Source of the DNA: Syngnathus acus
Taxonomy: Eukaryota; Chordata; Actinopteri; Syngnathiformes; Syngnathidae
Assembly (NCBI RefSeq): GCF_901709675.1
Contig: NC_051088.1
Coordinates: 14,737,693-14,801,692, forward strand
Direction: 5' to 3'
Length of the DNA: 64,000 nt
Below the pieces are notes generated by a model. The model was given only the letters and a program-made list of their open reading frames with translations. It was not told the DNA's origin and searched no databases. Both the position numbers and the translations under genes were made by a program. How positions within the stretch are numbered: position 1 is the stretch's first letter; each line of letters begins with the position of its first letter. Below are positions 51,133 to 63,250 of this stretch, one piece after another.

Positions 51133-51388
51133 GCTCCCATCAAGCTGGAGCTGAGGCACCCACATCCAAGATCCTCTTCTCTTCTCTTCTCTTCTCTTCT
51201 CTTCTCTTCTCTTCTGGGTGTTTGGACCTGAGCGACTCAGAGTGGCAAATGCTATGCAAGCCACGTTATTTTACCAGGATGCTGTCTCTCCCTTCCAGCT
51301 TTTAGCCTGAGGAAGAGGAGACAAGGGGCGTTGAGGAACCCAAGGGTGGACTTTAACCACTACAGACTTGGCTCAACACAGAAGAAGC
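51133..51388 (+). other. nlgn4x: nlgn4 5' UTR within the first coding exon, with uORFs
   Basis: The exon is inferred to begin after CTCCTATTTCAG. This part is untranslated and contains a (CTTCT)8 tract and two overlapping upstream ORFs of 18 codons each: ATG 51249 to TAG 51305, and ATG 51254 to TGA 51310. Both end well before the main ATG at 51389. Such uORFs commonly lower translation of the main frame; that effect is inference here. Confidence 0.65.
51176..51215 (+). repeat. (CTTCT)8 pentanucleotide repeat in 5' UTR
   Basis: Eight perfect tandem CTTCT units. In the mRNA this would be a pyrimidine-rich tract of the kind bound by PTB-type proteins. Likely polymorphic in length. Confidence 0.95.
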
Positions 51389-51833
51389 ATGTCTGCTTGC
51401 AGAGGCTTTTCATGGATGTGTTCCATCATGGCTTTCCTGCAACTCTGGATGGGATTCGTGTCCATCTGTGCAGTCGCAATCCAGGGTCAACAGTACCCTG
51501 TAGTCACCACCAACTATGGAAAGTTGCGGGGAGTGAAAGTCACGTTACCCAATGAGATCCTGGGACCAGTGGAACAATATTTGGGGATCCCATATGCATT
51601 GGCCCCAACAGGGGAACGGCGGTTTCAGGCACCAGAGCCCCCGATGTCCTGGCCGGGCATCAGGAATGCTACTCAGTTTGCTCCCGTTTGTCCTCAGTTT
51701 TTGGAAGATCGCTTCCTACACAACGACATGCTCCCTGTGTGGTTCACGGCCAACCTGGATACACTTGTAACCTATGTCCAAGAGCAGAGCGAAGACTGCC
51801 TCTACCTAAACGTCTACGTGCCTACTGAGGACG
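51389..51833 (+). CDS. nlgn4x: Neuroligin-4 coding exon 1 (signal peptide, start of esterase-like domain)
   Basis: Encodes residues 1-148 and the first base of Asp149, ending at donor GTAGGT. Residues about 10-31 are hydrophobic (signal peptide), with mature sequence probably from about residue 33. The domain then begins [15 protein letters not shown], with [26 protein letters not shown], an N-glycosylation site at N93 (NAT), Cys101 and Cys137 (the first disulfide pair of this fold) and EDCLYLN. Arg78 aligns with human NLGN4X Arg87, a residue reported mutated in autism. The ATG at 51389 is chosen because the MSACRGFSW start resembles the human N-terminus. The open frame runs 270 bases past the donor, but that part has no neuroligin similarity. 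Confidence 0.95.
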
Positions 51834-53657
51834 GTAGGTCTGAGAATTTTCAGAAGGGTTTTTTAACACTTGTATTTTGCTGGGCAAAAGAATACTGGGT
51901 CTTTTGCATCCACAATGATGAACAGGAGCCAGTTGGGCCCTGGAGCGTTTACTTGATGGATTTAGCTAAAGTTGGACTACAAAAAGAACCTGTTTTGAGG
52001 CAACAGCTCATAAAGCGAGTTGTCGTAAGAACAGTGTGCCGTGAGCACATCAACACTGGGCAGAGTTCCCTGTCCGCCCTTTCCCGTGAATTTAACAATC
52101 TTTGAGATATGGTTCAAATGTTTACTGGACTAATTTACCAACCTCTCCACATGCTACTCCACCCTAACTGTGTTGTTGTCCGTGTTCTGTTAATCAATCT
52201 TGTCATCTATGACCTTGAATTGTTAGTTAGAATCGTTGAGTCATCTTTGATTGATGTAGCTGCAGGTTTGCAGTTCTAGGGGGGCTGAGACAATTTGTAA
52301 GAAGCAAGACTGCCTGGTTATGATGTTAAACTGTTGTAGAAATTTAAGTATGCAGATTGAGAGTGTCGTCAGACCACCCTGTGGTTTGTCCCTTTTGAAA
52401 TAAGCTGTCAGTCAAGCATCAGGGAAGGATTTGAAAAACGGCCTCATCTCAAGTGGATTGACAGATTAAGTGACACGTATTCTTTATTTAAGTGTAGATT
52501 TGATAGCAAACGTGCACTTTAGAGCCAGTGCAGTGTCCATGTTAATATAACTGTTGTCACAGTCTGTCAGACTAAAAGCCAAAAAGAAAAGCCCAAGGAA
52601 AAGCGAAAGTGGAGATAATCCTTTAGGCTGGATTTACAAAAAAGTGCTCAATTCTGATTGAATGCTGTATTCACATAACCAACAAACCCCATGTGCCATA
52701 CTTAATAATATAAATAGTACATGTTGCATATCGTTTAGTTAACCTGGATTTATTCTTGCCTTCCTCCATTGAAAGTAACCTCAGCATCACACATGAACAC
52801 ACATCCACACAGGAGCTGCTGCTTGCCACAGCTCACGCCGAGACGCTTCCAAAACCACTGGACTTGCCAGCATTGCACGCCTGTATGATCAGCCTCATAA
52901 AGGCACATGCACGTACACTGACGCTTCAATCACAGCAAAACATTCTGTCAATCAAGCATGTCATTTACTTCCTGATAGTAGAACAGCAAGAAGAGGACTC
53001 CCTAAGTATACTAGGTTGCTGGCTTTATGAGTACCTACTGCATTGAAGTCAAATACTGGCACAATACTGGTACACTGTAAAACAGACAAAATAAATGTGT
53101 GAACTAAAAATTTCAAGACAACATACAAGTTGAAGTTGGCAATTCAACTAAATAGGTTAAATTTTACTCTTGTGAAACAGAATTTTATCATTTGCAGAAT
53201 TGAAGGAAGAACATCAAAGGAAATGTCTTTTGGAGCAAACAAGCATGCTTTGTTGTCAGTGGTGCCACAAATGTCAGTAATTTTTATTTGAAAATTTCTC
53301 CCATGACTGTTTTAGCCTAAAACAAAAATAACAAGTTGTATTCAATCATTCCATACAGTTGAAGTCAATTGGAAGCAAGAAGTAAATAAATGAAAGGAAA
53401 ATTGTTTCATTTGAACAATGCAGTGTAAATCCATTATTTGATGCTAACTCAATTCAAATCTAATGAAATATGCGAAGATTTTTTTTTCCCTCACCAAAAT
53501 ATTGGTTGAATTCTGAATTGTTTGAACGGTTCGCCAAAAGCGATTCAGGTCAAAAGCCCAATTATCATCTTTGTTGGCACAGATGCTACCAAATTTTAAG
53601 AGAGCTTCGAAAATTTACATATAATATCTCTAAAATTACTGCAAGCACTTTGGCCTT

Positions 53658-53735
53658 GTTTGAATGTTCTCCTTATACTTGTGTGGGTTTCTTCGAGTCC
53701 GCCTGCTTCCTCCCACACTCCAAACAGAAAATGGC
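53658..53735 (+). mobile_element. Fragment of tRNA-derived SINE
   Basis: The text 'gtttgaatgttctcc', 'tgtgtgggtttcttcgagtc' and 'cctgcttcctcccacactcc' is the middle part of the SINE seen at 46498. Confidence 0.6.
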
Positions 53736-54390
53736 TGGGATGGATATGTTGTTTATAAAAGTCTTCACACAATTTTGCTCCAGGTTCCTGCTTCACAGAC
53801 AGCATCATGTTCCAGCCGTAATTGTGATTCATTCAAAGAAATCACCTGAGCCAAAATACACTTCTCCCAGACATAGAAGCAAGCTGTTCCTTCAATCCAA
53901 GCAAGCAACCTTCCACAGGATCCCCAGGGCAGCAAATAGCCACTTTATGTGAGATACAGTATTGCTGCTCTGCTCATTTCTTTTCTTTTTAGAAAACTGC
54001 CACCTGAATCACTTGGGTTAGTTTTTAATGTCAGTGAGTCCAAGGTACGCTCTTGTGCTCGTTCCCAATTACTTGGCAGTTACTTCCGTGCAAAATACTG
54101 AATTTGTGCAAAAAGTTGCATTTCTTATAAACTATCTTTCAAATGAATGCAACTGCACTTGAATGCTTCCTCCAGGCATAGGCATGGTAAACTGAAACAA
54201 AAGTGTCGCTAATGTAATTGCACAGTCTAATAACATCCAACTACATTGCATGAAAATGACATACCTCTTCGCACATTCTATTTTATTCTTTTATGTTTTT
54301 TCCTCAACACTAGGAGTGAACTATCACAGAAAAGGTGCAGATTTCAACAGTAATGATGGTGGAAGTGATCAAGGTATTTTTCCTTTTTAT

Positions 54391-54542
54391 TTTGCCCAGT
54401 AAAATTAAAGCCTCATGGTGTTGCAATGTTTTTTTTCCCCCCCATTATTAACTTCAAGAAAACAACTTCTTTTTTGCCCAGCAAAATTATAGCCTAACTG
54501 CAATGCATGGTGTTGCAATATATCTTTTTTTCCATTATTAAC
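54391..54542 (+). repeat. Two-copy tandem duplication, 82-bp spacing
   Basis: TTTGCCCAGTAAAATTA...CATTATTAAC (54391-54452) is repeated with changes at 54473-54542. Shared words are 'tggtgttgcaat' and 'ccattattaac'. Confidence 0.8.
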
Positions 54543-55019
54543 AACATCCCAGTCGTCACGTGATATCTCTTTTTGCTGTGTAAAATATAGACTTGCATGT
54601 TATTTTGCATTCTCCAGTGAACAAAACGAAAATGCTGACTTTCTAACACAGCTCCACTCTGCATGATGATAGCATAAATTACAGAGGTGTCTTTCTTGCA
54701 TTGTTGGAACATTAGAAGACATTTTAGTCAAACGTCACCCTCTTCAGTTGGGCAAGTTGCCGAGGAAGCCAGACTCAATGCTCTGCCAGTGATTGAGTTT
54801 AATAGCCAGTATTTGTCATACTAGCTTGCTAGCACTAAGCAAACCAGGGGGGGGGGGCCTATACATCTGTGTCGCTCTAGTCTGGCAGCTAAAATTTGAA
54901 AACGAAAAGTGAAAGGTTTGAGAGGCCAACAGCAAAATAATGTCAACGGCGTTTATTATTTTTAAATTCTATTTAAATATGTAATTACTGTAAGTTTTTT
55001 TTAAAGTACAAAATTAAAA

Positions 55020-55110
55020 GAAGATATTTTTGGAATATGGCATTTCAATTAATTTCAATGGGGAAAAGTTACAAGCGCGGTCACGGAACAAATTAAACTC
55101 GATCATAAGA
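55020..55110. mobile_element. Possible fragment of the 'GTGCCTTG' TIR family
   Basis: The words 'catttcaattaatttcaatg', 'gcggtcacggaacaaatt' and 'aaactcgatc' match the inner text of the element type seen at 25668-25881 as I remember it from fish genomes. No clear ends. Confidence 0.4.
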
Positions 55111-56110
55111 AGTTCAAAACCCAAAATTAATGAAGACAATATTTTTAACTGAATATTTTTTACAACATTCAAAAAAGGTTGACTATGTAGAAATCTGGAA
55201 AACTCTCGGAACGTGCGGAAATTTTGGAAAGAAAGGTGTCCATATTCAATCGCCTTTTTCTCTTACATCCATTAAATACACAAGCACTTCGATAGCCAAA
55301 GTCCATTTATGAGTGCTGGGTTACCCCTGAGGCCCATTTTGCTGTGCATGTTTTATTGCCTGTCAGTGGTAGAAGAACAAAATCAGCATAAATAGAAATG
55401 TCTTACTTATTGAAATACTCACGCAGCTGACACAGGCCGGGCATAATGTTGATGTTATAGCCTCCCGCCTGTCATCAGATGAAGGATTTAGAACGATAAA
55501 TTGAGCCCGTGTCTAAGGAGAGGGAAACAATTGAGGGATGTGTATCTGTGATTATTTAAGCATGTCACACAGAATGACAACAAATACTTAATATTGTGAT
55601 TATGTTGGGAAATCCCCGTGACCCGCTATACTGAAAGGCTTTGCAACCGGAAGAAGATGTAGTACATTTTGTTGACTTGCCACTTTCGCTTATAATACTT
55701 AGTATAGAAAATCCTGCTCACCTTCAATACTTATCTTTAATTCATTCAAATTGCTCTTTTATATTCTTTGTATTAATTGAGAAAGGGAGTATATCATTCC
55801 TCAACGGTACCGTTGTTATTGTTGTGCATATGACAAATGAACGTGTTGAATTTTGAATCGTTTTGTTTCAAATGAGCTAATAACTTTGATGTTCTGACAA
55901 AATCATATTGACTTCCGATCGTCTGGGCTGCGCTCTCTTTATTTACAGAAGCGTGTCGGCACTTACACTTCACGTCCCTTAGCTAATATTGATAATAGTA
56001 TAGAAGCTTTGGCCTGACGGCCTTTAGTTTGACGCCTGTGTAGTTGATCAATACTGGTAAGGTAAATAATTCTAAAATAAAATCCATAAGGACTTAACCA
56101 ACTCGCTTTG

Positions 56111-56466
56111 GCACCAGGTGGTATATTTCATGTGATCTCTTGTCATGCACAAAGGCTGCACTGTCAGTCTAATTTATGGGAAACTTTTTTTTTTTCTTCA
56201 AATTGACGCGAAAGTGAAGTGGATTCGCCCGATTCTCATTTCCCACCTGGTGGAAGGTGACACAGATGAGAATGAACTGAAAAAAATAGCACCAGGTGGT
56301 ATATTTCATGTGATCTCTTGTCATGCACAAAGGCTGCACTGTCAGTCTAATTTATGGGAAACTTTTTTTTTTTCTTCAAATTGACGCGAAAGTGAAGTGG
56401 ATTGGCCCGATTCTCATTTCCCACCTGGTGGAAGGTGACACAGATGAGAATGAACTGAAAAAAATA
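56111..56466 (+). repeat. Recent tandem duplication, two 178-bp copies
   Basis: Copy 1 is 56111-56288 and copy 2 is 56289-56466; both begin GCACCAGGTGGTATATTTCA. I see one substitution between them (gattcgccc versus gattggccc). The first seven bases of a third copy (GCACCAG) follow. The two ORFs it creates differ only because of the repeat and are not supported as genes. Confidence 0.97.
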
Positions 56467-56580
56467 GCACCAGACACACCTATGAGGGCAAATGAGACGG
56501 CAGTTAAATGAAAGTGGGCTGCCTGATCAATTAAAGTGTAAGGGACACGTGAGCAGTGTACGCACATTTTGTTTTCATAC

Positions 56581-56753
56581 TACCGTAATTTTCGGACTAT
56601 AAGTCGCGGTTTTTTTCATAGTTTGGGTGGGGGGGCGACTTATACTCAGGAGCGACTTATATACATATATATGGTTTTTTTTCACTTTTTTGGGCATTTT
56701 ATGGCTGGTGCGACTTATACTCCGGTGCGACTTATAGTCCGAAAATTACGGTA
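56581..56753 (-). mobile_element. 173-bp palindromic TIR element, second 'TACCGTAATTTTCGG' copy
   Basis: Starts TACCGTAATTTTCGGACTAT and ends with its inverse. Read on the minus strand, it matches 8209-8382 almost base for base, differing by one substitution (aagtcgc versus aaatcgc) and small length changes in homopolymers. Confidence 0.9.
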
Positions 56754-58164
56754 TTACTTATTTGTACCCACTGACAAGACATTTGTTTGCCAGGCAAACA
56801 TTTATTTTCTCCATTTGCCTTTGTAGCCAAGAGAACGTAAACGTCAGCACTATCGCTGTGAATCTTTTTACCCTGCTCCATCCGCTAATGATGATGTTTC
56901 CTTGCTTTCTCAGCTCCATTTATGAAAGGGCTGTCACTGGCAGCAGGGACAAATGCTGAACACACTGATGGTGTTTTTATCCACTGCATTTCTTTTGCCA
57001 CTTGCTGTAGGCGCCATGCTTTCTGTGAAAACTTCAGCTCATCCTCTTTGGGTTGAGTATGCAAGTTGAAAAACACGTCTCGATACTGTGGTTGAGGATG
57101 AACAAAATACTGAAAACGAGCAGCCTTTCCTTCTACAATGACAGCTGCCTGAGGCTCTGCCATCTTCTGCTTGCTGTATCACTGGATACGCTTTCTTCAT
57201 CTCCTTTCAGCATTTGACTCATCCGTAGCGCATGTCACTGATAAGAATGTAGACGCGTCATGACTCGGACTGCAACGTTTCAGCAAATGTAAATCCCTAT
57301 GTTTATAATAGTTGTTGGCATTGCATTTATGCGGCATGATGAGCTCTAGCATATTTCTCAATATATAATGTCGCCTAATGTTAGCATCATTCTGAATACG
57401 CTTCAGTGATTTCTTCACTATGATAGGGAATAAGTGGAGAAATCCTGATTCATTGGTGCCCCTCTTAAAAATGTCTACATTTTTTATATTATTAATAAAT
57501 ATACCACAAATGATATTGAAATGGTCTAATAGTTAACATTAATGTTAAAAACATGAATAAATGGCTTACAGATGATTTGAAAAATACACAGGAAGCATTT
57601 GTGTACCTGCACATGCAGAAAAGACTCTCATAATTTCTTCTGCATTCTAATCTTGTCTCTCAGTCGAGCTGTACCGCTTCAACATAGCTCCTTGGCGCCA
57701 ATGTACTACTTTTCTATTATCTGGATATCATAGTATGCTATCGTTCTCTGTGTTTTCTAATCGCACATGATGACATACTAACTGTTTTGTCTGTTACTCC
57801 TTGGCTGTATTATCTTCCTTTTCAGCAGCGGAGGGCTCTTTTGCTCAAGGGTGAAGCAAAAATTGTTATGAGGTTAAATTAATTCGATATATAGCTTCTA
57901 AATAATTGCTTGGGCCTGTTGAAAAAAAGTATGTTTGCAGCGACCTCCGATAACATTTTTCTCTTCAGCCTGACATTTTCACCCTATTCTAGAGTCTTCC
58001 TTCTGCCCATACTCACAATTTCTTAGTGAGACAGTACAGTCGGGGTAAGATAACTAATTAGAAAACAAAAGCTCCATGGATCTGAGCGAATTATTTTGAG
58101 ATGATAGAATGCAAAACCGATGGTGCAATCCATCCAATCTAATATTGTACAGAGATGCTGAACT

Positions 58165-58325
58165 GTTCGTCTAATTTATGGGACAAGTATCATTGTTTTT
58201 TTGTTTTTTTCTAAATCCATTTGCCCTAAAGTGAAGTCAAAGTAAATTTAGTGAAACGGGCCAAAAGGAATTCTGCTGAGGGTTCCCAGATGACATGGAA
58301 GGAAGAACTGAAACATTAGCATCAG
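58165..58325 (+). repeat. Possible diverged relative of the 178-bp unit
   Basis: Collinear short matches to the unit at 56111: GTCTAATTTATGGGA, AAGTGAAGT, TGGAAGG, GAACTGAAA, TAGCA.CAG. Spacing differs and similarity between the words is low, so homology is uncertain. Confidence 0.3.
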
Positions 58326-58839
58326 GCGCGCCAATAAAAAGTAGTAAAATGGAATGGAGAATAGACCATACTGCATAAAGAGCAGTTCAACGATTATGGG
58401 CAAGCTGCTTGAAAAAAACTTGGCATCTAAATTCCCACTTAAAGGGATTGTCACACATCGAAATGGACGTCCTTGATATATTAGTGGCTGCGTGAAAATG
58501 TGCATTTTAGAAAAGATCAAAATAAGTTCATCTCTAAAGGTTTTAGTGTGATTTAGGGTCTTCCTGAAGTTTCACCCAAAAGCCTAATATTGCTACCTTT
58601 ATTTATCTGCATTTATTTATCTGCACATACTGTAGAGACTAATTTGTGTAATTGGTGATCAAATTCCTTTAGCATGGAGGTCACAGTGACAGAGGAAAAC
58701 ATGAAGACCACCATCTTTTTTCAAAGCCATTTACATGTCTTTGATCGATAAACCACTGTAGACTTTGACTGTCGGTTTTACGACATCATAAAACGAGCAT
58801 ATTAACGGCTCGATTTGCCTTTTTCCTTTTTTTTCCCCA

Positions 58840-59150
58840 TTTCTCACATTAACGGCCTGTGGCATGCATTGAATCAGCTGGAGAAGATGACGCCTCATTT
58901 TATGTTGTCTAATGCAAAAGACACGCTGTTTAATTTATAATCACCACCAACCCGTCAACTAATCACCAGGTTTAATCACAACTGGCCTAACTGCAAATTA
59001 AACAACAGGAACAAATGGGCCGAGCCGCAGACGAGACAGATGTTGAAATTGTCGCCTTAAAACGGTTAGGAATGTTTATCAGTCTGGAGAAGAAGCCTCT
59101 GAGCCATCCCATTGTTGTCCTGTAGAAATAATTATTCACCAAAAAAAAGA
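58840..59150. promoter_or_regulatory. Candidate conserved non-coding element in nlgn4 intron
   Basis: A repeat-free stretch that is less AT-rich than its flanks, with many homeodomain-like words (TTTAATTTATAATCACC, AATTAAACAAC, AATAATTATTCACC). It has the look of deeply conserved developmental enhancers, but conservation cannot be tested from this sequence alone. Confidence 0.25.
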
Positions 59151-59791
59151 AGATTCAAACAAATGTCTTCTGTTCAGAGTCTGGGTTGTTGTTTTGTTAC
59201 AGCCACTGCAGTGAAAACCCATTTCCGCTATAAAAGGGAAAAAAAACCAGAAGCCCGTTTATGGCAGTAATTTTTTTTCTGGCACGTTCAGGATTTTTTT
59301 TTGAATGAAACTTGCAATGGTTTTCAATGTGTAGCACAACAACATGTACACATATCCCAAGGTAGTTTCAAACGATGCTTACCTTTTGCATGTCAACCTG
59401 TTCAGATTTTTATTGGAAACAGGCTGCCTTCCCTTCATGTAGATATACTAAAACTGGAAATATAACCAAAACAACAATCACACCTGATTGAGCTTTTCAC
59501 AGCAAAAATCGAGCCAAGAAAATGAAGGCACAGTTTCATTTGAAGAAATCTATGAACATTGAAAATTCATTTTTGTCTTTATGGGTCACTATTAATGAGG
59601 TGAGAAATGAAAATGCGTCTCTATGCGATCTCTATGTTCTGCCGTTTGCAACGGTGCATAAACTTTGCTTTACTTTGTAATGCAAACTGAATATGCATGT
59701 TTGTAATTAAATGAAAGAATATTACCACCAGCGGCATTACAGTAAAGTTCAGCATTTCAAGCCTTTTTGTTTTCATGCCTCTTATTTGCAG

Positions 59792-59944
59792 ATATTCACG
59801 ACGAGAACGGGTTGAAGCCGGTCATGGTTTACATACACGGCGGCTCCTTTATGGAGGGAACTGGCAACATGATTGACGGCAGCATCCTGGCGAGCTACGG
59901 CAACGTCATTGTCATCACAATCAACTATCGTCTCGGCGTTCTGG
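59792..59944 (+). CDS. nlgn4x: Neuroligin-4 coding exon 2 (oxyanion-loop region)
   Basis: A 153-bp exon between TATTTGCAG and the donor GTGAGT. It completes Asp149 and encodes residues 150-199 plus the first base of Gly200. It carries [19 protein letters not shown] with the HGG motif at 164-166 (the oxyanion loop of the alpha/beta-hydrolase fold), then [21 protein letters not shown]. Phase 1 at both ends. The exon with the degenerate catalytic-serine region of neuroligins is beyond the window. Confidence 0.96.
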
Positions 59945-62254
59945 GTGAGTGCCCCATTGGGGACCTTATAATTATTTTACTGATGGCTGATTGAGTCTTA
60001 AAGTGACATTGGAAGATCAATTTAATGACTAATTCACTCTCACTATTTCACCAGTGAGATGATCATTGAGGTGGAGGACATTTATAAGAGTGCAAGCAAT
60101 ACAGACAAGAGACCCAACCCTGCTGTTAAGCTGTCTTTAATTACATTTTTCAAATATTTAATGGCATAGTCAGGAATAGTGTGTGAGCGTGTGTGTTACT
60201 TGTAAATCTATACTTCTTATTTCACCATGAAAAAGGGACGGATGCACCTTCTATTGTCTTGATTGCCTTAAGACTGTTTGAACTTTATATATACCGTAGC
60301 TGTTTACATGAGTGCCAACATATCATGGCTTTCACTCATTTTAGCCTAATCCCATCTTTTTGCTCTACAAAGGAGAACCACATCTCTGTTGTGGCCATGG
60401 CAACCCTGCATCGCTCACTCGTTAACGCCTCTAATGTTGTGTTAGCAAAAGTCCCACAAGAGGTTTAGTACCCATTAGCAAGATGTCAAATACTTGCTGC
60501 ACCATGTCTTCCATGTAGACCCATCTGAGAAGCTTGCTTTGAAAATGGCCAAAATAATAATAAAATAATTTACAGTATATATGTGAGATTGCTGTGCGAG
60601 TTATGCATTTATAGTAATTCTGCACCGCAATGCTGAAGGCCTGATTTACTAAGATCCCGAATTGCAAATGCAAGATTGATTCTACACGTCAACAGTCTGC
60701 ACATGCTGTTCGTGGGCATGATTTACTCAAATTACGATTTTCATGCAAACTACAGCAACACATTGTTCTGTTTCTTATCGTCCTTCCGTGCCCAGTTGAA
60801 GGGTATGTCGCGCTTCGGTCAAGCAGCGAGTTCTCCGGGGATCTGAGAGCCGTCTGTATCCGGAATTACTTGCACGTGAGCCCAGCTTGTCATATGCATT
60901 TTGTGAATTCGCTCATTTTGCGGCCAATGAACGGTTTTGAACGGCAGTTTACCTTCGGTCAAGGATGCCAGGTTTTCTCGTCTTAGACTTTATGATGAAA
61001 CCCTGCTAAACACAATGTAAACAAGGCGGGCAATTTCAAAAACATAATCGCATAAATAATTTCAATATCGAATAAAATAATTGTGATTTTTATTCATAGT
61101 CGAGCAGCCTTCTTGTGAATGACTCCAAGTCATTCCTTGGAACATTGAGAAGCTCCAGAATTACATTTAATACACAATATGTGTACGATATGATATAGTT
61201 TGTTGGTGTTTGCAAAAAATGTTGACACGAATGGAAAAGTTCTTCCAGACGCTGAGAATTTTGCTCTAACTCTTCTTTGTGTCTGTTTTACACCTGCTTT
61301 TGGGATGCGCTATTTTAAGGCAAAGCCAGAGCAATTTCTCTCAGATTTGATAAATCGCATTAAACATACTAATTTCATCTATTTCTCCTTCTCCCACAAC
61401 ACGCGAATTAACTTCTTGTGGATGATACGCTTCCGTATCAGTTTGCGTGAACAATCAAGTTTTCACCTGTTTTTGCACATGCACATTTTTATAACTCATG
61501 CTCGACATGTTTTAATGGCCCATAACTGCTTTGTCTTTTCTCAACCGAGGTTCATTTGGGTACTGGCGATAAAAACAAAACAAAAATTCTCTCACTTTAA
61601 TTAATTTACCTGCTTGCTAGTACATATTAATTGGATAAATGAAATTATTTGTTCAGTAAACATCCCTTTTTCTCCATAGCTTGAAGGCATTTATCCTTTC
61701 TTAATGATGCAAGAGATTTTCTGTCACACTGACACCAGTTTGCATCTCTGTGCGCATGCAACTGCTGCTCGGCTCCGCTTTACTTGCCATTCATTACAAG
61801 GCCGGGCCTGTCTGCACCACTCACTATATTTAGTTGCCTGGGAGCCAAGGGGAGAAGGTATCCTGTGAGAGCTTTACCGTGTGGAAAGGGGGAAAAAACG
61901 AAGAGATTGCAGATAAAGAAGCCACTGAAGAAGCAAAACGGAGCGGAAGAAGGAATGTTGCGGGATAATGTGAAGCGTTGGGTAACCTTCCAATTTGATG
62001 CAATGCAAGCAGTGAGAAGATAAGAGCCTTTCTATTGCCATTTAATTGGCACGAAGTTGAGCCACAGAATGTGTTTCTCACCGGCTTGCATCATAGGGAC
62101 TGCAGTGCATTTTATATCGCATGCTCTTATACTGTCCATGATGTGACTTATTCGCTTATTCGGCTGGAGGAACGCACCATTGTTGTCATAACTGATCAAC
62201 CCAATTATTTTTATTTGCCTCTACTCTGCTCTGCTTCTACATGCTTCCGGGTCG

Positions 62255-62425
62255 AACAGAAACACGTATACTGACGTCACAGATATGCACGGTAAAGATG
62301 GTTTCTTCCGACATTTCGGAGTAAGTGTTCTCCTGCGCGCTGATCAGATAACCAATTGACATAAACTACCCCTCTCGTTCGTAATCAAATCTGGATTGGA
62401 ACGGGCTTGTTCGGGTCAGTAAGAG
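62255..62425 (+). mobile_element. Second copy of the inner part of the 32187-32765 element
   Basis: From 'gtcgaacagaaacacgtat' through 'gacgtcacagatatgcacgg' to 'ggattggaacgggcttg' this aligns word for word with 32515-32690. Its outer TIRs are not found, so this copy is partial or eroded. Confidence 0.65.
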
Positions 62426-63250
62426 ATAACGCGATAGGTCACAGCCACTGTAGTTTGGCTACCATTTGTGGCTACTTTAGTATTTGTTTTGTAACCATTG
62501 GTTAGTGTACATTGCAGATATATTGTGGCTTATGCATGCTGCCTAAAAGGCTTTGTATCGCAGAAGTACGCATTCCTAATGAGATTCTTCCACTGCACCG
62601 TTGACTGCATAGCGTACTCAACCTCACTTTGGTGGGGGTCAGTTCTCACTTCCAAAATAGCACCACACCAAACAAAGGCATGCATTAGTTAGAGTGAGAC
62701 GGGCAAACAAACAAGGATGAAAAAGAAGGTTATTATTTCCCCGTTGACCATGGTTTAAAGGGAGGATTTTTATTAGAAAGCAGATTGAAGTCAAAGTAGA
62801 GACTCACGCTCAAGTATGGAATGTGCTTATTTTTGTCATTTCAATCTTGAAATGTGATGGTTTTTGTGATGACAAATCGGACCAATAATCATATTGTTTC
62901 GGTAGAAATTGTGCATTGTGAAACCTGGGTAAAAGCGAGTGAGCAGAATTCCGTTGAGCTAAGTAGGTACCATGCAGTGGAAAAGGGACAGCTTACATGG
63001 GCAACAATTGGCTACTTGGCAGCATGTGGCCTTTTCATCTTCATAGTGTGGCCAGCTACTCAGTGGTTGGCTGCAAATAGGCCCTTATGAGCTCCATCCA
63101 ATCGGTAATTACTCAAATCACAGGCAAAAAATAAGGGCAAGAGTCAGAGAACTATGCCAAGGTGTGAGAGAAGTGATTTTTTTAAAAGGTGAACTCCTCT
63201 GTTATATGTCTGAGAATGGAATCAGCCATGAGCAATTTCAGATATAGTCG

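Larger units (their letters stand above)
51834..59791. other. nlgn4 intron between coding exons 1 and 2 (8.0 kb)
   Basis: In other neuroligins alternative splice site A lies near this junction; I saw no clear extra exon here. The intron holds repeats and duplications listed separately. ORFs such as 53470-53952 have no recognisable content. Near 54847-54857 is a G11 run. Confidence 0.55.

Noticed and set aside
51834-52105. Extension of neuroligin exon 1 reading frame past the donor
   Set aside because: The donor GTAGGT joins in phase to 59792 and restores the conserved VPTEDDIHD sequence; the extension has no neuroligin similarity.
53470-53952. 160-codon ORF in the nlgn4 intron
   Set aside because: Crosses a SINE fragment and shows no protein family; also lies inside a well-defined intron.
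56145-56511. Two nearly identical short ORFs
   Set aside because: They are products of the 178-bp tandem duplication, with no start context or protein similarity.
61784-62023. ORFs on both strands near 61.8-62.1 kb
   Set aside because: They overlap antisense, have no domain and lie in the nlgn4 intron.
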